A stretch of DNA of 64,000 nucleotides from Gymnopus androsaceus JB14 (taxonomy: Eukaryota > Basidiomycota > Agaricomycetes > Agaricales > Omphalotaceae). The notes under the pieces are model-generated. The model was not told the DNA's origin, did not search any database, and saw nothing but the letters and a program-made list of their open reading frames with translations. The translations under genes and the position numbers were made by a program. The stretch is from contig ML769574.1 of NCBI GenBank assembly GCA_009733575.1, forward strand, positions 62,001 to 126,000. The letters run 5' to 3'. Shown here in pieces: positions 1 to 10,299 of this stretch. Every line of letters begins with the position of its first letter. The first letter of the stretch is position 1.

Positions 1-1915
1 GGTTTCCATCCGGCGAGCTTTTCCTTAACATTTTAATGTTACTCCTTTGGATTCATATGCAAACTGTTTTAGGATTCAGTTTCTTGACCCGCTACAATCC
101 TGATTGACTGGCATCAAAAACTATAACCATTCCCGACACACCGATGTAGAGTTAGATTTGGTGCTGGGTATGAAACAACCAAAGACAATCACCCAACAGA
201 TATAATCCAAAGGTTAATTTAATCGAGGAAGGAGGTTTCAAAGGTTCTCCGACCTACTAATTGATTTGAGAGAAAAGCACTTGACAGTTGACAAGATAGT
301 GCGCAATGAACAAGGTTTTATATTTGGAGGGAGGTTTTGAAAGCCACTAAGTAGATGACGCGCTGACTAATGGGGAAAGCAAACACCAAAAGCACGGGTC
401 CAAGTTACGCCGACTCAACAAACGACTTTGCTTATCTCGGGAGCCCTTTACGTCGAACGCGCAATGATACTCAACTCTCAGGGATTTCCCGCGAGTTACC
501 TAACAAGCTTATACGACCGCGCGCAAGGTCACTCGAGGGTAGGTTTTTAACACACTCAGCGAAGAGCGGGCAAGGGGGTAGAATCTGTTTGGTAAAGCTT
601 AGGTACCTCCGAGAAGCTTCCTCCCTAAACTAGACCAAGCGACAGTTGGGTCCAAGACCCTTTCCTAAATCAAGCAACGGGCTCATCGAGTGTGCTACGT
701 TAGGCTCCACCTGCCGGTCTAAGACTGATGTGACCTCTCTTCGAGAATGAAAACCAGGAATGCTCGACTTTAATAAGCCGGGAGTAGAAATGAAAGCCTC
801 AGTATTATGAGTTTACAAGAAGGCCACCCGTATTCAAAGGTTGTAGAGGACGATGCAGACGCGTTTGAGCGTGTACGAATCACTACAGGTCCTAAGATAG
901 AACTGCGTTTCAGGTATCAAGTCTAAATTGTCATTCCAAGATAGAATAGCTACCCTTATAAGTACTGAGCGAGATATATGAAAATGGAAAATGAGAGAAA
1001 ACTGAGCCGAGATAGATGAACAGAGTAAAGTAAATAGAAAAGTAAATAATGTCCATATTGCGTGTATACTATGGGTTTTGCCTCGACGTTTTTCCTGCCT
1101 CCGTTTGTTTGTCTTCCTCGATTGGGTTCGACTTTTGGGGTTTGGTCCGAATCGACTCGAGTCATTTGCTTTTTACAAGGGCTCACCAGTTCTTTAGCAG
1201 AAAGCCCTCCGGAGGTATTTCTATGTTTTTCTTGCCAATGGAAGACTGGTTATTATCTCTAGTTCCCGCGTGGTCTCGAGTCTAGATGCCTGGTAGCATA
1301 TGGATCTCGGGTAAAACGCTGAGGCTCGGATAGAAATACTCCTTGGTCCTTCCCGTGTTCTAGAAGTAGCTACAGCAAGTGGGTCATGTGGCCGCTTGGA
1401 CTGCCGCGGCTATAATGCCTGGGCGGCTTTCCAGCGAGCGTCAACTTTTGAGGGCACCCGTTAGGGTACTTCCCCATCTCGGTCCCACCTTTGCTTTGTT
1501 TAATAACTTGAGTGTTCGTTTTAGACTCCTCGGTGAGCGATCGCGGAAGCCGATGCATCGTTAAGACTTTATCCCTTGGGTATATCTTCGATGACCTAAT
1601 GTATATAATGGTATGTGGGCTCGTTTATCTACCTCGTACAACTTGTTATCAACAAGCTTGCCTCGCTACACATACGCGCATAGGACTTTGATTGAGGTGC
1701 ATTCAAAAAAGTTAAAGTATGGTCCATTGCTGCGTACCGTTACTCTGCAACCCTCTTGGGTAGAATAGGTCCTCCGGTAAGATTTTAACTATTAAAAAAG
1801 GCCGGGCCACTATAGTTCTCTTATTGAGGTGTTTTGTTACTAACAGAACCTAGGATTATTGGTTCTGCGCAGGTTCTATGGCCTTAGCCTGAAAAAATCG
1901 GCGTTTTATCCAATA
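1..1915. other. No recognisable gene
   Basis: I recognise no gene or repeat here. Only short open frames occur (longest 87 codons, 370-633), and none resembles a known family or has a convincing exon-intron layout. The segment ends where Plavaka transposase similarity starts on the minus strand, near 1.92 kb. Confidence 0.4.
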
Positions 1916-2429
1916 GGAATAACACCATTCCTATGACCTCAATGTGCCAAAATTGTGGAGGTTACCAATGGAGAGATAAAGTGGGTGGTATCAACATGAC
2001 CCGTTGCAACAGAGACAGTGGTCTTATTGGCACCAAGAATGATTGGACAATACAATGCACTAGTGACATTTCACCTCCTGTCTCTGGATCTTTGTAAATC
2101 TGAGTCTAAAAAAATTAATCAGATCGCATCCATTCCAATGTGAAAATAGGGTGCTGCATCAAAATCTTTCACAAAGTTGGGATTGGAGAGCATATTTGCA
2201 ATGACAGTGTTGGGATTGCGATACCAAACCCTGATAAGATGTTTTCCGCCATTCAGGAGCATTGGCTGGAAGGTTTTCCTCAATCTCTGTCTGGAAACAC
2301 TGCCAAGGTGCACTTCCATCTTGAATGCTGTCAATCATTTTCAAGAGGTCACCATGAGCCCCAAAGGGCCCCAAATCACCACTAAAACGGCCTGCACATC
2401 TAGACACCAGAGATCAAGTAGCTCATCAT

Positions 2430-3088
2430 AGAGATGGGCACGAATAGCGAATATTCATGAGTATTCATGAATATTTAGCCATTCGTTACTCGCGAATAAT
2501 GAGTCACGAGTGACGAATATATTCGTTACACGAGTACTTACTCGAGTATAAATAGCCACTTTGATGTCACAAATATTCGTGGTACTTTATTCATGAATAT
2601 TCGCGAATATTCGCCAATATCACGTGCTCGTTAGCACGAGCATGTGAGGTATTCATTACTTAAGCAAAAATTCAATATATAACTTAATTCGGCTATGTTT
2701 GAATATGTATATAATGTTATTGACATGTAACTGTAATAAAATCTGTGTGGCTTAGTGGTTATGGGCGCCGACTCTGGATTAAGGTCAGGCCTTCCTGTGA
2801 TAGCTGACCAGCAGAGTTCAATCTCAGTACCGCCACAATTTTGTGTCATGTAATAGTACTCGGAAATGTATACAGACTGTATTTATATTATTATTAAACA
2901 CTAATATAGTACTTCAACATTATTACTTACATGTTCGAGCCTATATTTACTTTATTTGTAATGTTGTTAATTAATCACAAGTATACTCGAGTATTTGTCC
3001 TAAAATACTCGTTATTCACGAATATCTATTCGCGAATATATGTCTGTACAAATATTCGAGTATATACTCGAGTATAAATAGTGGATTT
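2430..3088. mobile_element. 659-bp AT-rich foldback insertion in the Plavaka gene
   Basis: The transposase frame stops at NIDE and resumes at DELLDLW across this segment. CTCATCA occurs immediately on both sides (2422-2428 and 3089-3095), as expected of a 7-8 bp target-site duplication. The interior is full of short inverted and direct motifs (CGAATATTC, ACTCGAGTATAAATAG near both ends, ACGTGCTCG/CGAGCATGT near 2.63 kb). It contains a tRNA-like stretch. The two ends do not form a clear terminal inverted repeat, so the class is uncertain; the TSD length favours a hAT-like or similar non-autonomous element. Confidence 0.6.
2746..2837 (+). ncRNA. tRNA-like sequence (possible SINE head or tRNA pseudogene)
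   Basis: The six bases TGTGGC at the start pair with GCCACA at the end, like an acceptor stem. TGGCTTAGTGG matches the A box and GAGTTCAATCTC matches the B box with a near-complete T stem. The length of about 92 nt would suit a long-variable-arm tRNA, but the anticodon stem is poor. It lies inside the AT-rich insertion, so a tRNA-derived mobile sequence is more likely than a working tRNA gene. Confidence 0.4.
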
Positions 3089-3371
3089 GCCTCATCAATG
3101 TTTGGCTGAGACATTTCGACTTTTTTGAATACTAGATCTGCAAGTCTATAGGCTATTTCATCTTGAAATGGAGCCCATGGGTTTTCCACTTCAGGAAGGG
3201 GTTCTGGCGGAGCACCAGGAGGCAGAACATTGCCATCCTTATCACATTTTTCTCCTGTAAAATAAATTTGAGCTTTTTTGGTCTCAATAAGGTATTTCTT
3301 ACCTGTCAAGAATGGATGAAAATTAAATCTGTCCATAGGATGACTTGGACTTGGCGGTGATGGTGGAGGAC

Positions 3372-4536
3372 TGGATCACTCTGCAGAATTGAATAAATGG
3401 AGGCTGGAATTATTTTAGGAAAATAGTTTGTAAATAATAAAGTTTTCCGCCACAAATTTCCATTGAAAAACAATGAAAATGCCACCTGAAAATAAATAGA
3501 AAATGACCATCTTTTCCATGGTCTTTTCCATGTGTAAAAGGTCTTGTAAGCTTTGTTCTTTCCCAATTGGAATCTTTGTTTTATTCCACCGTCAACATGT
3601 GTACCCAGTTACTGCCCTGCACCAATGGCACCAGATATTAGTCAGCAGAGCTGCAGGAAGAGCTTTGTCATCATTATGAGTGCTTAACTTCTTCTCAGCA
3701 TGCTTGGGGCTTAGTTCTGGGGCAGCACAGTGGCAGTATTTACTCTTTAATGTGTGCAAAAAATAAATTACAATATTCTATTTATGTCTGTGTCTTTCCA
3801 AAGTGCCATGTAGTTTTGAGTAGTGCACTTTTATACATTTTTCTAGAATAATTAAGTGAAATTCCCCTTTGGAAAGGGAAACAGGGATTAATAGCATGTT
3901 CTCATGGTAATCATTCAGCTGAAATGGCTCTCAGAATCTCAGGGCTCTATGCCTAAGGTTTACTCAAGGTAGAAGAATAAGTATATGGTCCATATCAGCT
4001 TGAATGTACCATATCTGAGGCTAGGGTACAGTTTTGGCAACCCATTAGCAACTTTAATTTGGCTTGGGCAAGCTGATTTTGAGTGCTTACAACTGTCACA
4101 GGCAATATGTGATACTTATAAAATGGCTCTCAGAGAACCAGGGATCTGTTTGTAAGATAAAACAAGGGAGAATATCATTTATCTGCTTCTGAGTGCATTG
4201 AGAAGATGAAGTTATGCACTCTAAATGATGACAAAGCTTGTCCTGTTGCTCTGCTGACTAATATCTGATACCATCAGTTCAGGGCAGTAACTGGCAGTAA
4301 CTGAGTACCATGTGTTGATTGCGGAATAAAACAAAGATTTCAATTGGGAAAGAAGAAAGGTTACAAGACCTTTTACACATGAAAAAGACCATGGAAAAGA
4401 TGGTCTTTTTTTAATTATTTTTCAGGCAGGATTTTCATTCTTTTTCAATGGAAATTTACAGCGGAATATTTTATTATTTACTATTTTCCTAAGATAATTC
4501 CAGTCTCAATTTACTCAATCCTGTGGAGTGGATTGA
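3372..4536. repeat. ~1.2-kb foldback (long imperfect palindrome)
   Basis: About 3375-3760 is repeated in reverse complement at about 4170-4532, by eye near 80-85% identical over roughly 360 bp. Shared landmarks include GACCATCTTTTCCATGGTC, TGTGTAAAAGGTCTTGTAA and CAGTTACTGCCCTG. The ~400-bp centre has a direct duplication of AAATGGCTCTCAGA (near 3.92 and 4.12 kb). It interrupts the Plavaka transposase between the zinc-finger exon and the HPFLTG exon. Flanks share CTTGGYGGTGATGGTGGA, which may be a duplication or simply repeated Pro/Ser codons. It looks like a foldback or MITE-type insertion. Confidence 0.7.
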
Positions 4537-4889
4537 TAACTTGGTGGTGATGGTGGATCATCAAAATTATTGCCCAAAGATGGGGATGGTGAAAAATTAG
4601 AGGCCTGTGATGGCCCATGATCTGTAGAAGTCCAAAGAACTCCATTTTGATGTACTCTTGACTTGATATGTTTGTTAAGATGACCTTGTAGCGTGAATGT
4701 CCAAGTACATTGCTGATACGGACATGAAATTCAATGAGGCATAAGACATAGATAGAAGCCAGTGCTTGTGCTTGCTGGACTGGAGGGAAAAATCCAATCT
4801 GGGTTGAACTTTGGCTTACGAAATTTTTTTTTCAGACTGTCCAGTTTGCATCACAGCCTCCCAAAAAAACCTCTTGCATTTTCCTACAA

Positions 4890-7088
4890 CAATCTACAAA
4901 AAAATGTCCAAAATGACTACTTGCGGAAAGAGAGTCATTCTCGACCCAAGTCTTTTACCTCACACACTCAAGGAACAAAAAACCACCAGAGACAAAAAAG
5001 CTTTGAAAGCTCAGGTTGCCAAGGATGCTGCTGAATCGGAGCAGAAAAGCAAGGCACTTCATGCCACACATGACATTGCTTGAGTTGAGGATGAACAATC
5101 CTTGGACCAGTCAAATGTCAGTCATTGCATCCAGATCTCAATCTTAAAAAAAACTACCTCTTTCAGCACCAAAAGCTCCCAAACCTCCACCAGAGCAGAG
5201 AAAGTCCACTGGTCTTACAATGAGCCCTGAGCCTGAACCATTGCCTCCACCACCACAACGAGCACCAAATCCAAAGCCTAAATGTAAACCCCATACTAGT
5301 GTTGGTCAGTTAATTTTCCATTCAAACAACAGAAATCCTTGCATTAATAGTTCAAGGTTATGATCAAGAATCTGCGATACTGAAAGCCCCTGAAGTGGAA
5401 GGAAGTGAGCTAAGTTTTTTTTTTGCCTTCAACAATAATTTCACTGACCATTGAGATACCTAGGTACTGAAGATGGGGCTGCAAACAAAATTGCAGCTCC
5501 TGAGGATTTGGATCTGCGAGGAATGGAGGATGAGGATGATCTCATGGATTTCACCTCTGTCCCTGATCTTCATGGCAGTGCTGACACTTCTGGATCCAAC
5601 TACATCTCAGTTGTGGGCATGGACATTGATGCTGAAAATGATCAGTCATCTGAAGCTGCCTTCAAAACCCCTGCCATAGAATCTGATGGATCCAGTTATT
5701 GGACTGTGGCCTCTGACTCCAAGTCCGACTTGGATTATGAAGCAGCATTGGAGGAGGGAAAACGCTCTCGCAGAGCAGACAAGGCTCTGAAGACCAAAAA
5801 CGAGAAGAAGCAAGCTACTGCTGAGACAAAAAAAGTAAGCGAGTTCATTTTTTTTGACCATAATACTCACGACCTGATACCAGATTCAAAAATGGCCGTT
5901 TGCATGGCAGTCACCGCTGCAACTACGACCAATGTTGTTGTTCCAGCCATTGCCAATAGTAAGAAGTGAGCAATTGCTAGTACCAAAACAAACATGTGAG
6001 TGCTAGCCAATTCTGATTTACAAGCTAACAAGAATACAACTTACAGAGTTAATAAACGAGCAAAGGGACCTGATCTTGGTGGCCTCCGTGCTGACTTCAA
6101 GATTGCCTTGAAAAAGGCAGGAGCTCCTACACTGGCTAACACTTCAAACGATCTGCTCATTGCATGTCTTGAGTGTGCATGGCAAGATTGTCATGCATGA
6201 GGTGAGTACAGCAATGCAGATCACATGGGCAAATTTGACCATGAAGAAACCGCCGAGTCGGTGAACACAGCTCATGAAGCAAAGCAGGCAGGAGCAAAAG
6301 CCTCTACTGTTGCCAGCCAAAAGGTGAGTGCCATACCTTGATGTTGGACCTGTGTTGATGATGGGTGTAGCCTGTAGAGACTCAAGTGTGCCTTGTTCCC
6401 ACTAACGTTAATGTGATTGATGCCAAAGAGCGGTGTGGGAACGGTAAATGTTCAACTTTTAACAAGACCAACCTTCCTATCTCCACAACTGCTGACCACT
6501 GCAAATGGGACACAAAATTTATGCCCACTATCCTTGACTTTGTTGGCGCTCAGGAGCTTCAGTTTGGAATGAGCAATAATCTTGAATTGAAGGCTTTAAT
6601 CCAAACTACTTGGACCAATGTTTTTCCTCTGTGGATTGATTGCAAGGACGATCCTGCTATTGCTGGCTTTGTGAGTCCATGGTATACTATTCTTTTCGCT
6701 GCTGATTTTTTAATATTCAAGTGTCATACCCAAATTCGGACATATTAAAGCAGATTAGGCAATAAGGCTCTGAAGATTGTTCGGCAAACCTGGATACAAC
6801 TCAATTGATGAAGCTTGCAAGACCCAGCAAGCTGAACGTAAGAAGGAGGGAAAGGGCCGAGTCTCAAACAACAACAAAGACGGGTTTGGAGAGGACCCTT
6901 GGGCAGAACACATTGGCTCATACTACAACCTCGTCAAAAGTGTCAGTGACTCAAAGTGGATGACAATTTTTGAGGCAACAGAGCAATTCATCAATGTTCA
7001 CAAGTTTGAGAAGCGGCAGCCAGTGTCGGATCCAGTAGCTGATGCCAGGATGATGGAACAGGAAGACAAACTTGTTATGTGGGAGTAA
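4890..7088 (+). pseudogene. Unidentified multi-exon ORF beside Plavaka, broken by stops
   Basis: A chain of open segments on the plus strand (4890-5083, 5451-5840, 6000-6320, 6370-6700, 6777-7088) has coding-like composition: a basic, lysine-rich start (KKALKAQVAKDAAESEQKSK), an acidic middle (DLRGMEDEDDLMDF), then LGGLRADFKIALKKAGAPTL and FMPTILDFVGAQELQFG. A clean intron is visible at 6321-6369 (gtgagt..tgtag). In-frame TGA codons occur at about 5081 (ALHATHDIA*VEDEQ) and 6198 (WQDCHA*GEYSNADH), with sensible reading resuming directly after each, so this is a decayed gene. The arrangement, head to head with the Plavaka transposase, is like accessory ORFs of fungal DNA transposons. I cannot assign a function. 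Confidence 0.45.
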
Positions 7089-7089
7089 T

Positions 7090-7689
7090 GGTGTGTCATC
7101 CGTGCTCTTTCCTTTCACTGTACTGACCTGCACTACTTTTATTGTAGGTTGGATACTACTGCTTTGACTACATGGGTTTCGTAGTTTTCAATAGCATTGG
7201 TTAGACTTGGATCTAGTTAGTTAGTTTACTGTTTAGTCAACCTGTGGTTTTTATGCAAAATCATTCTGTTCTAACGATTTTTGGTGTGATTCTCAAGCTA
7301 CTAGTACGGTGACAACAATGATGGTCATCTATGGATGTATAGAATTATGTATAAATTGATGTATAGAATATGTATAGGAGTTATACATGTGAGGTATAGA
7401 AACTTGGTATGGGGTGTATGGAGTTTATGCATCCTCTGATTTTGATCCAATTCCCCATACGTGTATGGAAGATGTATAGAAAGTATGGTACCATACTTTC
7501 TATACATTTGCCAACTTGCTGATGCAACCTAAAAGTGCCCAAAAATTTGGTTGAATGTTTCTTTTCAACCCAAAACTGGTCAGTGATCACCCTAAGTGGC
7601 AACCACAGTGTCTAGGGAGTCTTCAGTGTCAACAATCTCAAGCTCAACCCAGCCGTGATGCTGCGCAACCCAACACAGCTAAAGCCAGT
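7090..7689. other. Non-coding spacer
   Basis: I see no gene. 7320-7520 is rich in GTATA/TATAC steps and includes a perfect 34-bp palindrome. Confidence 0.4.
7473..7506. repeat. Perfect 34-bp palindrome
   Basis: Each half is 17 bases (TGTATAGAAAGTATGGT followed by its exact reverse complement), with no spacer. It would form a perfect cruciform or hairpin. Confidence 0.95.
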
Positions 7690-8037
7690 TGTTATATCTT
7701 GGTCTCATCAGAACCATACTATGGGTACCAGTAATGTCCCGCTTATGCGAGACAATCCCCGACTCGCTCAAGTACTAGAGTTATATTCCTAAATAGGAAG
7801 TAGCAGCAGTAAGTCCACACAGGACTTAGTAGTACGATCACACAGATCAATGGGGGACAACGGTGGTATTACAGGGTATAGTACCTAAGCTTATATACAG
7901 TCCTAAGTACAAATGATATATTGGGCAGGTGGCCACTGTGTGAATACTTGTGGCTACTGTTCATACGGTGAAGTGGGTACTACGAGAGAGTAAGTGGATA
8001 CGGTGAGAGACTGAGTGGAGTCTGTGAGACAATAACA
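7690..8037 (-). mobile_element. Probable solo LTR (348 bp)
   Basis: The segment starts TGTTATATC and ends GACAATAACA, so it has TG..CA termini and a short terminal inverted repeat (TGTTAT/ATAACA). Read on the minus strand it contains a TATATAAG box near the middle, as in an LTR promoter. I see no second copy in the window, no adjacent pol coding, and the 5-bp flanks (CCAGT, GTGGA) do not match, so the call is tentative. Confidence 0.45.
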
Positions 8038-8114
8038 GTGGAGTGCATGGGATGGTGATACAAACAAGTGGAGACTATGAGAAAGTGTTCCATGTATAGT
8101 TCGATAAGATATAT

Positions 8115-8999
8115 TTACCTTTGATATTCCAACACCAAGTACACACAATAATTCCAAAGTAGAAAAAAGCACATTGAATTGAAGTTATTGTACACAAAGC
8201 AAGTACTTAACAACAACCAGCAGCTAAAGCTCAGCAAGAGATCTGCAGTTATCAAAATTAGTGAAAGCCAAATGTATGCCATGCAGAAGACAGACCTAGC
8301 GGTTTTAATGGTATAGGAAACATGAGCAGCTGAGCCCACATCATCATCGCAGAGAGGAGAAGTTGAGAAGAAAGTGTTTACAAAACCAGGGGCTACGTCA
8401 AACCAAGGTGTAGTACGTACAGTGTCAAACCACCCATTGTGCACATTAGCAAAGGCAACAAAACCTACGGTGATGTCGTGATCAATTAGAGCAGAAGCAC
8501 TGCTAACGCAAACACTGCAAGAGCCCTCGCAGAAGAAGCTCCAGTATAGTTACTTGGGGTGCATTTTCATAAAGCAATAGAAGTCTCTTTGGAAACATCA
8601 ACCAAGCAGCTGCGTTAAATTCTTACAGCGCATGAACATCATACAAATCATCTTGTGTTGAATCGAGGTGCTCTGGATACAAGAACAATGCCCTAGCAGT
8701 CTCCACTGCATTTTGTCCAAGTTTCAATATGACATGCTCCACAACTAAGTGGTAATGATGAATATTGCACTGTAACCAAGGTAGCGTCTCACAAGCACTT
8801 TCATACAGCAAACATATCTTGTCCGTTCTCGCTTTCTTGCTCAGTTTATTCCACTGTGAGTAGGATAGGGGGGGCAAAAACTCTACATAACAATTGAAAG
8901 GTAAATTGCTGAATGCTGCATATAACATTTCCGTATCATTGTGAAGCCAGATAGGTGCAGACGAAGCGGTTTCGAGTGACTTCAGGACGGTACAAGGCC
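8115..8999 (-). CDS. Unrecognised coding-like locus
   Basis: Two minus-strand stretches read like protein. One covers 8999-8623 (TVLKSLETASSAPIWLHNDT, then a segment rich in aromatic residues, ending DDLYDVHAL and a stop). The other covers about 8480-8115 (NGWFDTVRTTPWFDVAP..., then a hydrophobic stretch). They may be exons of one gene or unrelated remnants. No start codon, splice pattern or domain is clear, and I do not recognise a family. Exact limits are not reliable. Confidence 0.25.
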
Positions 9000-9449
9000 C
9001 TCCCTCTCACTCCGTTTGAGAGTCGGGGATGCTGGTGGGTTTCCAAACAGTCGACAACAGGAGAAAGAGGAACAGCCTAGTTTGATGCATAAAGTTGTAT
9101 ATTTTTCCTTCCTTCATTCATATCGCTTCAGCACTAGTACATATATCACTGTTCTCCGAACTACTATATCCTATATTCTCTGCTCTTGTGTAATTTTGAA
9201 ATACTGTAGTTTCCACTATATTCTGTCACAATCCAAGTGAGAGGGTTCTTCGTCAGGTAGGCATCGATCGAGGAAGGAAGATATTGATTCTTGAAAGCAT
9301 CAGTGTGTATCGGGAACTGTTATCATAATCGTTCCTGCTTCAGGAAGTGTCTAAAAATTACAAAAAAACTACATAGGTATTTATATACATACTCACACTC
9401 GGAGTTCCAGTCAATTGTATTTCGACGAACGGTTGAAAAAAAGCTATTT

Positions 9450-10220
9450 TCACCAAGTCGTCGCTGACCCATAATTCCGCACCGGCCCCGACCTTGACCC
9501 AGGTCGACCTTTCCACCCCATACCCACGCTGAGAGGAATATATTCATCTGCCAGGTCCCCAGCTTCGGCGGGATCTTCGGCATTGACCATGAAATCTGCC
9601 TCTGACGATTCCATGTCGTAGTCAAACAAACCCATATCCTCTTGTGCCCATTGAACTAATCGATTTTCCCCAACGCGGAAGGAGCGACGTCCCCGGGATT
9701 TTCTAGAGGGAGGACTAAAAGCTCCGAAGGAGGTCGGAAGGAGAGCGGATGTACGTTTGATATTGATGGTTGGAAGCTGCGTTCGCAAGCGCTCGAAAAT
9801 GACAAGTAAACGCTGGTGGATGACTAGGACGAAGGGGGGGAGGTGGTCGGAGATGAAGGAGATGAGGGGCGGATATGTTGGTCGAGTAGACGAGTGGGGG
9901 GATGGTATATTAGGTAGGAAATGGAGAGGATACAAAAGCTGTAGAGATATTTGAATTAGTGGATGAATAAGATAGATAGAGGTTGGAATGGGACTGACCC
10001 TACTGCGAGAACGATGAAAGCAACAGCAGCTCTAGAGGGTCGCGGAGGGGAAACACTGGGATCCGCCAGGTTATCTTGATCGGTAGTATCGTTTGAGGGC
10101 ACGTTTTCCGAGTCAGCGATTTTAAGCGCTAGCTGAACTGGGTTGTAGTGTTTGAGTACGATATGCGATGTAAAACTTGAACAACTTGGACTCACCAACA
10201 TCCCTCATGGACATGGACAT
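9450..10220 (-). CDS. Single-pass membrane protein of unknown function, three exons, 215 aa
   Basis: Three minus-strand exons join in frame: 10220-10196 (MSMSMRDV), 10137-10004 and 9938-9450. Introns are gtgagt..cccag (58 nt) and gtaggg..tacag (65 nt). The 648-nt CDS has no internal stop. The splice junction of exons 2 and 3 creates one hydrophobic segment, AAVAFIVLALLYPLHFL (residues about 45-61), which neither exon encodes alone; this supports the model. The N-terminal side is polar and acidic (SENVPSNDTTDQDNLADP). The C-terminal side has a basic patch (SRKSRGRRSFR) followed by an acidic stretch (DMGLFDYDMESSEADFMV) and ADEYIPLS. A small membrane-anchored adaptor is possible, but I do not recognise the family. 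The splice model is a prediction. Confidence 0.65.
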
Positions 10221-10299
10221 TTCGTGATTCTCCGCAGTTATTGAGGGAAGCATGCAGGATCTATACGCAAAGAGGGTAGAGCAGCAATAAAGGCCTCAA

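Larger units (their letters stand above)
1920..4735 (-). pseudogene. Plavaka-type (CACTA-related) DNA transposase, N-terminal two-thirds, disrupted
   Basis: Read on the minus strand, the order is a C2H2-like finger (CPYQQC...GHLNKH, near 4.67-4.72 kb), a proline/serine linker, HPFLTG joined across a short intron (gtaaga..acag) to EKCDKDGNVLPPGAPPEP (about 3.2-3.3 kb), then MSQPNIDE (3.09-3.11 kb), IDSIQDGSAPWQCF, VWYRNPNTVIANMLSNPNF with APYFHIG (2.12-2.35 kb), and finally PIILGANKTTVSVATGH near 2.0 kb. This is the usual order in Agaricomycete Plavaka transposases, where the last motif normally reads GSDKTT; here D is N. The gene is cut by a 659-bp insertion and a ~1.2-kb foldback, has several frameshifts, and lacks its C-terminal part beyond about 1.92 kb. 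It is non-functional. Family assignment is by recalled motifs, not a search. Confidence 0.8.

Noticed and set aside
1..1000. Possible mitochondrial insertion or rRNA-like sequence
   Set aside because: Composition looked unusual, but I could match no mitochondrial gene, rRNA core motif or intron signature.
7954..8172. Minus-strand ORF of 72 codons with a Ser/Leu/His-rich sequence
   Set aside because: It overlaps the proposed LTR end and has no supporting splice sites or recognisable motif.
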